Shown piece after piece: positions 50,229 through 58,651 of a DNA stretch of 64,000 nt. Source of the DNA: Solibacillus sp040274725 (GTDB lineage Bacteria > Bacillota > Bacilli > Bacillales_A > Planococcaceae); assembly GCA_040274725.1 (NCBI GenBank), contig JBEMAQ010000010.1, positions 1 to 64,000 of the forward strand, given 5' to 3'. Numbering within the stretch: the first letter of the stretch is position 1; every line of letters starts with the position of its first letter. The notes beneath the pieces were generated by a model. The model was not told the origin of the DNA. It ran no database searches and worked only from the letters and a program-made list of their open reading frames with translations. The translations under genes and the position numbers were made by a program.

Positions 50229-51620
50229 ATCAGTAAGCTCATCCGCGTGAAGTGGCTGGCTGGATTTATAGTAAAGCTTGCCTTCTCCCGCAAGATCCAC
50301 CACGATATACTGCAAGCCACGGTTTGTAACGGCCTGTAGTTTTTCACTGTTCCACTCAGCAATCGGTGTTTGTAAGTCCTGCTCTGTTATAAAGTCGCCG
50401 TAAGCATCAACGGAAATATTTTCATATTCAATGTAATATACGCTGTCATGAAGCTGTTTCGCACGTTTTATTTCATTCTTTTCCCCCATCATAAACCCGT
50501 CATAAATAGAGGAAATGATCGTACCGTCCTCATAAGACATCGAATCATTTTGAGGTGTATTCATCGCTTCAAAATCAGCGGCGACAAGCTCCAGGTTAAA
50601 CTCTACCTTCGCCTTTTCAATCATTGGTGCCACATCATACACGAGTAAATAATCTTTATTTTGACGATATTCAACTTGATTTGAAAAAATATAATACACG
50701 GCAAGCGCAGATGCTGTTTCTTTCGACTGTGTTAATTGCCATAAGTACACGTATTTTTCAAGCAACGTATGCAGCGCACTTTCTGCCGTTTGATCGAGCA
50801 CAGTTGCCGAGTCCATTAACTGAGCACCAAGTGTATCTGTTACTTGCTGCTGCAAGTTGTTGATCTTGTTGATTTCATCCGCAAGTTGAATCGTCTCAAT
50901 GAAATCGGCATTGTAGACATCTTTTACAACCCACGTTGTCTTTGCATCTAGTATTTCTAGCTGTGCGGTATAGTCTTCTTCCGTTATGACCGTGCCGTTC
51001 TTTTTATATGTCCAATCTTTAAATGTATTTAGTGTATAGCGCTCCGCTAGCTCAAATTGGCCGTTTTGTAGTGTAAAGACTGCATGATTCTCATGTGGCA
51101 TTTGGCTAACTAAATCGAGTGCCGTCGCACGAATCGCGATTTGTCCGTCCGGTAATGTCACATAACCAATCCCATCTGGAGCAATTTCTACGTCATAGTC
51201 TTCATGAAATGCAACCTCGCTTAGATGAAGCTGTTTTGCAGGTTGCGCGGCATCTGTTGTTGACCAGATTTCCTGAACATAAGCATTCATCCCCCCTTTA
51301 TAAGGTGCATCTTTGTAGACGATGTACAGCTCCTCAAAGCCGTCCTGATTAAAATCGAGTAGCTTTGCATACAGTAAGCCTGCCCGATATTCATCATAAG
51401 AGGCAACCTCTTGATAGCCAAGTAAGCCGTATTCACTCGTATAATTTGCAAGAATGTCCACATAGCCTTGGCGATAATCCCTTATTTGCTCCTGTAACGG
51501 CTCCTTTTCAACCGGTGCTTCTACATTTTCTTGCTTTGGCTGCGCGGCTTCCTCCTGACAGGCTACTAGCACCATGCCTAAACTAAGCACACTCCCTACT
51601 ACAAATCGTTTTTTCAACAA
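50214..51620 (-). CDS. Large lipoprotein with EF-hand-like loop, C-terminus altered by IS
   Basis: 468 residues, TTG start behind GAGGAG. Signal LKKRFVVGSVLSLGMVLVAC (lipobox LVAC). Motif YAKLLDFNQDGFEELYIVYK and DIEVAPDG-like repeats; paralogue of the protein at 18125-19666. The last codons, NSHP-stop, are read from the IS right end (AACTCCCACCCCTAA), so the native C-terminus after HADELTD has been replaced. Extracellular, function unknown. Confidence 0.85.
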   Translation of the reverse strand: MLKKRFVVGSVLSLGMVLVACQEEAAQPKQENVEAPVEKEPLQEQIRDYRQGYVDILANYTSEYGLLGYQEVASYDEYRAGLLYAKLLDFNQDGFEELYIVYKDAPYKGGMNAYVQEIWSTTDAAQPAKQLHLSEVAFHEDYDVEIAPDGIGYVTLPDGQIAIRATALDLVSQMPHENHAVFTLQNGQFELAERYTLNTFKDWTYKKNGTVITEEDYTAQLEILDAKTTWVVKDVYNADFIETIQLADEINKINNLQQQVTDTLGAQLMDSATVLDQTAESALHTLLEKYVYLWQLTQSKETASALAVYYIFSNQVEYRQNKDYLLVYDVAPMIEKAKVEFNLELVAADFEAMNTPQNDSMSYEDGTIISSIYDGFMMGEKNEIKRAKQLHDSVYYIEYENISVDAYGDFITEQDLQTPIAEWNSEKLQAVTNRGLQYIVVDLAGEGKLYYKSSQPLHADELTDNSHP

Positions 51621-51675
51621 AACACTCCTCTCATTTGATTATTATGCCATATTTTTTTTAGTAGAAATGTAAAAA

Positions 51676-51702
51676 CGCGCACTAGAAAATCTAGTACGCG
51701 CC
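51676..51702 (-). terminator. Terminator of the SMR exporter operon
   Basis: GCGC-x-CTAG/CTAG-x2-CGCGC followed by a T run on the minus strand, five bases past the stop. Confidence 0.75.
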
Positions 51703-51706
51703 TCTC

Positions 51707-52021
51707 CTAACTAATCAATTTCAATCCAATCACTGCACCAATAATGAGTGCGATACAGAAAATACGTTTCGAGTCCTTTGACTCACCGTAAATAACCATT
51801 CCTAAAATCGCCCCGCCTGATGCGCCGATTCCTGTCCAAATCGCATACGCTGTCCCCATGGCGATTGTTTCCAATGCAACGGATAGTAGCCAGAAGCTCA
51901 TACTAAAAAATACGACAAGCAACAGGGCGGGAATCCAGCTTTTTCTGCGGTACATTTCGTTCATCATCGCAACCCCGAGCATTTCAAATAGCCCTGCACT
52001 AATTAATGCAATCCAAGCCAT
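51707..52021 (-). CDS. ykkD: SMR-family guanidinium exporter subunit (YkkD-like)
   Basis: 104 residues, four membrane helices, with the essential glutamate in helix 1 (SAGLFEMLGVAMMN). Small multidrug resistance family. It overlaps the previous gene by one base (TAATG) and lies in a transcript headed by a guanidine-I riboswitch, so it is best seen as one half of a heterodimeric guanidinium exporter. Symbol by analogy with B. subtilis. Confidence 0.85.
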   Translation of the reverse strand: MAWIALISAGLFEMLGVAMMNEMYRRKSWIPALLLVVFFSMSFWLLSVALETIAMGTAYAIWTGIGASGGAILGMVIYGESKDSKRIFCIALIIGAVIGLKLIS

Positions 52022-52356
52022 TATGCATCTGCCTCCTTGTCATGTGTTAATAGCTTCAGTCCTAAAACACCGACTAATAAGACCGCGATTAGCGCGACTT
52101 TTATTAACTGAAATGGCTGGCCGAATACGAGCATATCTACTATAACCGTCCCCGCTGTACCAAGGCCGACGAATACCGCGTATACCGTACCTACTGGCAA
52201 ATGGCTACTTGCATAGATCAATCCAGCAAAACTGACGATGATTGCAATCACGGTCCCCACCCATTCTAACGTTGTTCCCGCATGCTTCAAGCCGATGACC
52301 CAGCACACTTCAAAAACGGCCGCAATAACGACAATTGCCCACATTTTGTTCTTCAT
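52021..52356 (-). CDS. ykkC: SMR-family guanidinium exporter subunit (YkkC-like)
   Basis: 111 residues, four helices; glutamate in VIAAVFEVCWVIGLKHAG, with the W-x-x-G-x-K pattern of the Gdx/YkkC class. The ATG at 52356 follows GGAGG; the open frame upstream runs through the riboswitch terminator and is not coding. Works with the 51707 gene to expel guanidinium. Confidence 0.88.
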   Translation of the reverse strand: MKNKMWAIVVIAAVFEVCWVIGLKHAGTTLEWVGTVIAIIVSFAGLIYASSHLPVGTVYAVFVGLGTAGTVIVDMLVFGQPFQLIKVALIAVLLVGVLGLKLLTHDKEADA

Positions 52357-52406
52357 ATGATTTCCTCCGTGTTGTGTTTTTACAGTTGTACATTCCAACC
52401 AAAATA

Positions 52407-52450
52407 AAAAAGCCTGGGAGAATGCAGCAACTGCAATCTCCCAGGCTTTT
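52407..52450 (-). terminator. Riboswitch-controlled terminator
   Basis: AAAAGCCTGGGAGA...TGCAG against CTGCA...TCTCCCAGGCTTTT, followed by TTTTTTATTTT on the minus strand. Its 5' arm is the 3' part of the aptamer, so ligand binding prevents the hairpin. Confidence 0.9.
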
Positions 52451-52530
52451 CTCCCTCCGTGTCCGTGCACATATTACTGCACGTGTTTTCTCTCGGACCA
52501 GGCTAGCTCATGGCTACGGAACCCTAGAAA
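52434..52530 (-). promoter_or_regulatory. Guanidine-I (ykkC) riboswitch
   Basis: The minus strand carries all conserved blocks in order: TCTAGGGTTCCG, GGTCCGAGAG, ACACGGAGGGA and AAAAGCCTGGGAGA. This is the ykkC class that binds guanidinium. It precedes the two SMR genes, and the overlap with the terminator shows an ON switch. Confidence 0.95.
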
Positions 52531-52546
52531 ACTAATTCATTACACT

Positions 52547-52720
52547 CTAGCACAGCACGCTTGCGATTTCAATAGATACTGCCTGTGCGTCAGCAAAAAA
52601 TGTATTGTACACCCATAATAACACGAAGATAAACAGCGCAAATTTCACCACTTTACGCAGCACTTTCAAAAATAATGATGCAACAAAAAGTGCGATTAAA
52701 CCAAATAATAATAGTTCCAT
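52547..52720 (-). CDS. Small membrane protein, 57 aa
   Basis: MELLLFGLIALFVASLFLKV, LRKVVKFALFIFVLLWVYNT, FFADAQAVSIEIASVLC: two hydrophobic segments around a K/R-rich turn. AGGAG stands 7 bases before the ATG. It ends 17 bases before the riboswitch begins and is not part of the regulated transcript. Unknown function. Confidence 0.65.
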   Translation of the reverse strand: MELLLFGLIALFVASLFLKVLRKVVKFALFIFVLLWVYNTFFADAQAVSIEIASVLC

Positions 52721-52747
52721 TCCTAAACTCCTCTTTATCCTGCATTA

Positions 52748-52817
52748 ACGGGCAGTAAGACGCCTACCTTAGAGCTTGAGGAGACCAATAAGCAGAGGTG
52801 GGCGATCAACTGCCCGT
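52748..52817 (-). other. Extended imperfect hairpin upstream of the small membrane gene
   Basis: Outer arms ACGGGCAGT/ACTGCCCGT, inner arms GCC-x-ACCT/AGGT-x-GGC around a 30-base loop, 28 bases before the 52720 start. Could be a structured leader or a small RNA; no class recognised. Confidence 0.45.
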
Positions 52818-52840
52818 AAAAGCCAGATTAGTTCAACTAA

Positions 52841-52877
52841 CAATCCGTGGGGGATGAGGAACACCCCCCACGGATTG
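52841..52877 (-). terminator. Terminator of the degenerate recombinase gene
   Basis: CAATCCGTGGGGG/CCCCCACGGATTG, 11 bases after the stop at 52888; no long T run. Confidence 0.7.
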
Positions 52878-52887
52878 AAGTTTCACT

Positions 52888-53733
52888 TTATTTCATACGG
52901 CCTTTACGCTCGAGCAAAATGTCCTTTCTAGCATAGCCAAATTGCTTGTATAATACCGCGTCCTCCTCGGCACTTTTGATGGCGGCGTAGCGTAGGTTTG
53001 TTGCTGTTACCTTAAAGCCAACCGTGTTTGTGACAAAGTGAAAAATGCGCTCTGTCGTCTTCACTGTAATCGGTGCGCCCTGTTGATTGCCAATACCAAG
53101 CCAAATATGTGGTACCTCTTCTGCAATGGGCATAAAACGCTTTGTTTCCTCCCAGTAATAGCGAAACGCCTCTACCATGGCCTCGCTCATCTCGATATCT
53201 CGCTCGGCATTTTTGTAGCGAATGCGCAGTAGCTTGTTGTCTAATAGCACATGTGGCCAGCGCATTTCGGTAATTTCCGCAGGCTTCAAACCATAGAGGG
53301 CGATCAGCTCGACAATGAGTCCGTTGCGTAGTGCAAGCCACGCATGCTCCTCGGTTTCAGCCACCATGCGCGCATGCGGAAACACCGCGCGGATTTTTTT
53401 CACCTGTGCCGGGGTATAGACGGTTAGCTCACTTTTATTTTTGGGTAGTGGCTGCAACAAATCAATGAGCCCAGCACCTACATAGCCGCGCGAATGCAAA
53501 AACAACAAAAACTGCCGACTCGCCGCGAGCTTGCGGTTAATGCTATTAGCCGATGTATACGTCGCGCGTAGCATATCCGCATAGGACGCAACAAGCGCCG
53601 CGTCAATGACCGCATCCGCTGCATGTGCTACAAACTGCTCAGCATCCAGCACATATTGCTTAATTGTATGCGGCGATTTTGATAATGCCTGTAAATATGT
53701 TTTGAATGCAAGTGGATAGTCTTTTCGGTCCAT
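52888..53733 (-). CDS. Tyrosine-recombinase-like protein with degraded active site
   Basis: 281 residues with the Xer/integrase layout: SAM-like N-terminus (AFKTYLQALSKSPHTIKQYV) and catalytic fold. But the first catalytic R is K (LYGLKPAEITEMRW), the HxxR box reads TNLRYAAI, and where LGH ... Y is expected the end reads YKQFGYARKDILLERKG, without a placed nucleophile. It is full length and well expressed-looking (GAGGTG 6 bases before the ATG at 53733), so it may have become a DNA-binding protein rather than a decaying gene. Confidence 0.7.
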   Translation of the reverse strand: MDRKDYPLAFKTYLQALSKSPHTIKQYVLDAEQFVAHAADAVIDAALVASYADMLRATYTSANSINRKLAASRQFLLFLHSRGYVGAGLIDLLQPLPKNKSELTVYTPAQVKKIRAVFPHARMVAETEEHAWLALRNGLIVELIALYGLKPAEITEMRWPHVLLDNKLLRIRYKNAERDIEMSEAMVEAFRYYWEETKRFMPIAEEVPHIWLGIGNQQGAPITVKTTERIFHFVTNTVGFKVTATNLRYAAIKSAEEDAVLYKQFGYARKDILLERKGRMK

Positions 53734-53906
53734 CAAACTCACCTCTTTTTCCTATTTTACCATATTGAATAGAGACGCACCTACTACCCATCACTACGTT
53801 AATTTCTACACTGCACCTTTTTTTACTTGAATATTCCAAAAATAATAGGTTTCAATGTTTTTGTAGGATATAATGACGAAAACGATTACAAAGGGGATTT
53901 CTATTC

Positions 53907-54701
53907 ATGCAAGTACGTACAACTCGCCTCGAAGCTGAGGAAGCAAAAATTATTTATCAGGAAACAGCAGGGCTTGCGATCATTACTATCCACCGCCCAC
54001 AGCTTAAAAATGCCTTAACAGCAAACATGTGGGATCGCTTAGCGCAAATTGCCCTACAGACGTTAGAAAACCCAAAAAACAAAGTGCTACTGCTGCGCGG
54101 TTCAGGGGAAAACTTCACAGCGGGCTCAGATATTAAGGAATTCAACTCGATTTCGCTTGAAAAGGCCGAGGAAGCATTTCTTCATATGGAAAAAACGATT
54201 TCAACAATCGAAAGCTTACCGATTCCCGTTATCGGTGTCATTAATGGTCCTGCAATGGGCGCGGGGCTAGAATTAGCACTAGCTTGTGATATTCGCATCG
54301 GCTCAGACAAAGCGCGCATGGGCATTCCAGTTGGCAAACTTGGTATTACACTCAATAATAAGTTCGCCAAGCGCTTAGTTGACTTAGTCGGTCCTTCTGC
54401 AACGAAAGATTTCGTCTTCACAGGGCGCATGTATAAGGCAGAGGAAGCGTATAAAGCAGGGATGCTCAACTATTTAGTTGCGGAAAAGGATTTAAATCGC
54501 TTTGCCATCCGTATGGGCAAGCTTGTCGCGGGGATGTCACCAGACTCACTTCTTGCGGTGAAGCGTTCGGTAAATGAGTGCATTAACTCAACACCAGCAT
54601 TATGGGAAGGCTCGACACCATTCGTATCCCAAACGGATTTCTCAGAAGGTGTACGTGCGTTTGTAGAGAAGCGTCAGCCGGTGTTTACACGTCAAAAATA
54701 A
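53907..54701 (+). CDS. Enoyl-CoA hydratase/isomerase family protein
   Basis: 264 residues with the crotonase fold: oxyanion-hole segments NFTAGSDIKEFN and GPAMGAGLELALACDIRIGS. The position of the usual catalytic glutamate (L-P-E-V-K-L-G) reads IPVGKLGITLN, so ordinary hydratase chemistry is doubtful; isomerase-type or other CoA reactions are possible. AAAGGGG precedes the ATG. Monocistronic. Confidence 0.82.
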   Translation: MQVRTTRLEAEEAKIIYQETAGLAIITIHRPQLKNALTANMWDRLAQIALQTLENPKNKVLLLRGSGENFTAGSDIKEFNSISLEKAEEAFLHMEKTISTIESLPIPVIGVINGPAMGAGLELALACDIRIGSDKARMGIPVGKLGITLNNKFAKRLVDLVGPSATKDFVFTGRMYKAEEAYKAGMLNYLVAEKDLNRFAIRMGKLVAGMSPDSLLAVKRSVNECINSTPALWEGSTPFVSQTDFSEGVRAFVEKRQPVFTRQK

Positions 54702-54702
54702 A

Positions 54703-54738
54703 ACAAGAGGGATGGTCATTTGGCCATCCCTCTTGTTG
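54703..54738. terminator. Convergent bidirectional terminator
   Basis: AACAAGAGGGATGG/CCATCCCTCTTGTT, 8-base loop, between the plus-strand crotonase gene and the minus-strand P-loop gene, whose stop lies inside it. Confidence 0.88.
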
Positions 54739-55537
54739 TTTCAATACTCCGCACCACAACATTGATTTTCTCCGGCTCCACTAAAAAATGTGTGAGAAAT
54801 GCCTGCGAGACCGATTGTTGCATGTCGGTGATTTTCTCCACCACATCATAATGCACGGGCGCTAGCAAATTCACCTCAAGTGTGACCACCATTTGCTGCT
54901 GAAGTGAAAAACCGTAATGATGTACCTTTGTCACATACGCGTGACGCATCGCCACCTCACGAATCAAATCCAAATATACTTTTGGTGCAATCGTAATCGT
55001 CTCCTGATGAAAATCGGGGTGTACAATCGTCGTCTCCCCAAGCTTTACGCGGTTATGTGTGAAAATCTCCTTGCCGCGCTGAATCAGACGTTTGAAAAAG
55101 TTTTGCTCCACCTGCTTGTAAGGAATCGGCATAATATGCTGACCGCGCGTTTGTCTGACAAAGCGTGCAAGCTGAATTTCCTTTTCGGTGCGAATATCCT
55201 CGACGCGGTAAAAGTCTGTCACCTCGCCAAGTTCAAGACGATTCGCTATTCTCTTCGTCATTTTCTCTGATGTGCCAATAATAAGTATTGCCTCAATATC
55301 GGCCGCCTGAATTGCCTTTCGTACCTCTTCTTTATGTACATCATCCTCAAAAATCGCGCGGCGTACCGCCTTCAGTGCATTTTTTTCAAATTTTGCCGAT
55401 GTGCCGGCCACTTTTTCACCGCGCACAATTAAAATCCCATCATCAATAATCGCATCAATTTTTTGCCCAAATGCAAACTCAATCGCGCTCGTACTTTTGC
55501 CTGTACCACTCGCGCCGCTTAACGAAACAACCCGCAT
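54716..55537 (-). CDS. P-loop ATPase-like protein with C-terminal Asp23-like region
   Basis: 273 residues. Walker A at the very N-terminus (VSLSGASGTGKSTSAIEFAF); AEAILIIGTSEKMTKRIAN is a second nucleotide-fold strand. The C-terminal 100 residues (VYLDLIREVAMRHAYVTKVH, VVTLEVNLLAPVHYDVVEKI) look like an Asp23/Gls24-type alpha-beta unit, a tentative reading. Relatives are conserved in Bacilli without known role to my knowledge. ATG at 55537 behind GGGGGG. Confidence 0.7.
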   Translation of the reverse strand: MRVVSLSGASGTGKSTSAIEFAFGQKIDAIIDDGILIVRGEKVAGTSAKFEKNALKAVRRAIFEDDVHKEEVRKAIQAADIEAILIIGTSEKMTKRIANRLELGEVTDFYRVEDIRTEKEIQLARFVRQTRGQHIMPIPYKQVEQNFFKRLIQRGKEIFTHNRVKLGETTIVHPDFHQETITIAPKVYLDLIREVAMRHAYVTKVHHYGFSLQQQMVVTLEVNLLAPVHYDVVEKITDMQQSVSQAFLTHFLVEPEKINVVVRSIETTRGMAK

Positions 55538-55712
55538 CACGCACTTCCCCCCACTTTATTACAGTAAAGTGTAACACAGTTTTTTCTATTGTATAACAGA
55601 GATTCGCTATATTTAATGAATTTATTCTTTTTTCTGACTACAATGCCCTATCCCGCGCATGCTATGTTAAAATGAACCTTACATTGAAAAGTAACGTTAG
55701 GAGTGCAATACA

Positions 55713-56873
55713 TTGATTATCAAACCATCAAACCGAATGGCTCGCTTTGCGCCAGCTATTTTCGGGGATCTAAAAAAATTCGCAATCTTGCAACAGCAAA
55801 AAGGCATGGAGCTCATTGATCTGAGTCTTGGTAGCCCAGACATTCCACCAGCTGAAAATTTACGTCAAAAAATGTCAGAGTTAACGGCTCTGTCTTCATC
55901 ATATGGCTATACATTAACAGGGATTCAAACATTTAATGAGGCAGTAGCGCGCTATTACAAACGTGTAAACAATGTTGATTTAGACGCAGCAACTGAAGTT
56001 GTCCAAACGATGGGCTCTCAAGAAGGCTTAGTACACTTACCTGTCGCATTTTGTGACCCAGGTGACATCGTGCTAACAACAAACCCAGCATATGTTGCAT
56101 ATGATGCGGGGATTTCATTAGCAGGCGCAGAACCTTACTACATGCCACTAACAAAAGAAAACAACTATCTACCCGATTTAGACGCAGTACCGGCAGATAT
56201 TGCCGAAAAAGCAAAGCTGCTTATTTTAAACTTACCGGGGAACCCAGTACCTGCGATGCCATCACTCGAATACTTTGAAAAAGTAGTGGCCTTCGCGAAA
56301 AAATACAATGTTATTGTATTGCACGACGCGGCCTATTCAGAGTTTTACTTCACAGGCGACGCACCAATTAGCTTCCTTGCGACACCGGGTGCGAAGGAAG
56401 TGGGTATGGAGATTAACTCGTTATCGAAAAGCTTCAGCCTAGCCGGTACACGCATTGCCTACATTGTTGGTAATGCAGAAATGCTCAACATCATTAAACA
56501 ATTAAAATCAAACTTAGACTTCGGTATTTTTGAGCCAATTCAGCAAGTGGCAGCCCTTGCGTTAGATAATGCCGAGGAAGTAACAGCGAACCTACGTAAA
56601 ACTTTCGCTGAGCGCCATCGTACATTAATGGACGGTCTTGTATCAATCGGCTGGGAAGTAGCACCAAGCGACGGCGGGATGTTCGTGTGGGCCAAATACC
56701 CTTCAACGTTAAATAGCGTAGACTTCGCGTTTAAGCTGATTGAAGACGTAGGAGTAGTTACGGTACCAGGAATAGCTTTTGGCACAGCAGGAGAAGGCTA
56801 CGTGCGTTTAGCGCTTGTCCAATCGGTTGAGACACTACAAAAAGCGGTGGATCGTTTAGCGACAGTGAAATAA
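55713..56873 (+). CDS. PLP-dependent class I/II aminotransferase
   Basis: 386 residues. N-terminal region IDLSLGSPDIPPAE, substrate-pocket GSQEGLVHLPVAFCDPGDIV, and the PLP lysine in NSLSKSFSLAGTRIAYIVG. R in GYVRLALVQS contacts the carboxylate. Similar to the LL-diaminopimelate and PatA-type branch, but the substrate cannot be fixed from sequence. TTG start with AGGAG upstream. Confidence 0.88.
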   Translation: MIIKPSNRMARFAPAIFGDLKKFAILQQQKGMELIDLSLGSPDIPPAENLRQKMSELTALSSSYGYTLTGIQTFNEAVARYYKRVNNVDLDAATEVVQTMGSQEGLVHLPVAFCDPGDIVLTTNPAYVAYDAGISLAGAEPYYMPLTKENNYLPDLDAVPADIAEKAKLLILNLPGNPVPAMPSLEYFEKVVAFAKKYNVIVLHDAAYSEFYFTGDAPISFLATPGAKEVGMEINSLSKSFSLAGTRIAYIVGNAEMLNIIKQLKSNLDFGIFEPIQQVAALALDNAEEVTANLRKTFAERHRTLMDGLVSIGWEVAPSDGGMFVWAKYPSTLNSVDFAFKLIEDVGVVTVPGIAFGTAGEGYVRLALVQSVETLQKAVDRLATVK

Positions 56874-56881
56874 TCAGGATG

Positions 56882-56921
56882 AAAACCCGAAATAACCTTG
56901 AGGGAGGTTGTTTCGGGTTTT
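56882..56921 (+). terminator. Terminator of the aminotransferase gene
   Basis: AAAACCCGAAA/TTTCGGGTTTT with inner AACCT/AGGTT; seven bases after the stop. Confidence 0.88.
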
Positions 56922-56987
56922 CTTATTATGAAACTTTTTGCCGATTGTTCCGTCAGTACAGCAAGATATCGAAAGGAGATTTATTTC

Positions 56988-58568
56988 ATGAAACAATTCA
57001 TTTTTACATTATTAATTGCCGTACTCGCCTTTATAACGCTCCAATTGCCCACACAAGCGGCAGAGCTAAAATCGTTCGGTGATGTGAAGTACAAAATCAT
57101 TACGAAAAGCAACGGCGCACGCGAAGTACATATTACCGACTATGTGACGATGAAAAACAACATTGTCATCCCAGCCAAAATTGAAGGCCTACCGGTGACA
57201 GAAATTGCCGACCGTGCCTTTTACTTTGACCGTTCGGCTTATGGGTTAGATGGCACGTTCGAACCAACTGGCTATTCTGATTTATTTATCCAATCGGTCA
57301 CACTTCCTAGTACACTAAAGCGCATCGGGGATGAGGCATTTTACAATCACCATATTCGTAAAATTACGCTTCCTTCAAACTTAAAAGAAATCGGCACTAG
57401 CGCGTTTGCGATGAACCATTTAACGCACATTACAATTCCAAAATCGGTCCAAAAAATTGGCGGTAACATCGTTGCTGGCAACCCAATTAAAACGCATTCG
57501 CTACCGGCGCAGTTTAAACAGCCAAAACCAAAGCAATCCGGCAAACTACTTTATGTAACGTTTACACGCAACGGGAAAAAAGAAGTGCGCATTACCGGCC
57601 ATACGTACAAAGCTACGCAAACAAAAATTGTCGTACCAAAAACAATTAACAAACTACTGGTAACAGAAATTGGCGACTATGCTTTTACAAGTAGAGCAAG
57701 TTTACTCGGTATGGACGAAAATAAGCCACTTATTAAAGAGGTCACTCTCCCGTCAACAATTCGCAAAATTGGTGACTATGCACTAGCAGGGGTAACTTAC
57801 GCAAATAACGACAAACGTGCCTTTTCCCTACCTCAAAATTTAGAGGTCATCGGGGATTATGCGTTTGCGAACAATGATCTCACAAACCGTGGCAATGAAG
57901 TAAAGCTTCCACCAAAATTAAGAAGCATTGGCAACGGCGCGTTTCAGTTTAACAGTTTTAAATCGATCACGATTCCGATTAACGTTAAAACTATTGGCAA
58001 ATATGCCTTTGCTAACAATAATTTAACAAAGGTAACGTTTGGTAATGGTGTAACGTCGATTCCAGCTGGTGCCTTTCTCTCAAATGACATTACAAGCTTA
58101 ACGCTACCTAAAAATTTAATGTCCATTGGCGCAGAGGCCTTTATGTACAACCAGCTGCCACGCCTTGTATTACCAGGTAAAGTCGATTCGATTGATGACG
58201 TTGCCTTCGCATATAATGACTTAACGAGCGTCAGTTTAGCCAATGTACATACAATCGGCGACGGGGCGTTCGTTCAAAATAAACTCACAGCGTTTAACGT
58301 GCCAAGTAACGTCAAACAAATGCCGATGAATGCGGTGCTAGACAACCCGCTGCAAACGATCAAATTCCAAGGCGCGGAGACGAAGCTCCTGAATTATATG
58401 GGTGTTTATAAATCACACCAAAACAGCTCCTTCTATGTAGGTGATAAGGTGCACCACCTTGCAACTGATGCTCAGTTTACACAACCGTGGGCGAAATGGA
58501 ATCAAGTTCTACCTGCACGCACGACATTGTATGTGAGTTGGCATACGACTATTCAATATTACGATTAA
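56988..58568 (+). CDS. Secreted BspA-type leucine-rich-repeat protein
   Basis: 526 residues. Signal peptide MKQFIFTLLIAVLAFITLQL with TQAAE cleavage site, then two blocks starting VTFTRNGKKEVRITGHTY-like and many LRR_5 (BspA) repeats of the form ITIP-x2-VKTIGKYAFANN-x-LT. AAAGGAG precedes the ATG at 56988. LRR_5 proteins mediate surface contacts. The gene stops inside a partial repeat unit that continues after the stop, suggesting repeat loss at the 3' end. Confidence 0.85.
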   Translation: MKQFIFTLLIAVLAFITLQLPTQAAELKSFGDVKYKIITKSNGAREVHITDYVTMKNNIVIPAKIEGLPVTEIADRAFYFDRSAYGLDGTFEPTGYSDLFIQSVTLPSTLKRIGDEAFYNHHIRKITLPSNLKEIGTSAFAMNHLTHITIPKSVQKIGGNIVAGNPIKTHSLPAQFKQPKPKQSGKLLYVTFTRNGKKEVRITGHTYKATQTKIVVPKTINKLLVTEIGDYAFTSRASLLGMDENKPLIKEVTLPSTIRKIGDYALAGVTYANNDKRAFSLPQNLEVIGDYAFANNDLTNRGNEVKLPPKLRSIGNGAFQFNSFKSITIPINVKTIGKYAFANNNLTKVTFGNGVTSIPAGAFLSNDITSLTLPKNLMSIGAEAFMYNQLPRLVLPGKVDSIDDVAFAYNDLTSVSLANVHTIGDGAFVQNKLTAFNVPSNVKQMPMNAVLDNPLQTIKFQGAETKLLNYMGVYKSHQNSSFYVGDKVHHLATDAQFTQPWAKWNQVLPARTTLYVSWHTTIQYYD

Positions 58569-58616
58569 CGTCAAAATCATTGGCAAATACGCCTTTGCTT
58601 ACAATGATTTAACAAA
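58562..58616 (+). repeat. Relic LRR repeat unit after the stop codon
   Basis: 55 bases matching 57976-58030 inside the LRR gene with six changes, reading INVKIIGKYAFAYNDLTN in a different frame from the stop. The first bases of the relic (CGATTAACG) supply the gene's TAA. Confidence 0.8.
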
Positions 58617-58648
58617 TGAGCCTTTGTCACGAAGACATCGGCTCATTT
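58614..58648. terminator. Convergent terminator
   Basis: AAATGAGCC/GGCTCATTT with inner TGTC/GACA, T run on the plus side; also follows the ferrochelatase gene on the minus strand. Confidence 0.8.
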
Positions 58649-58651
58649 TTA

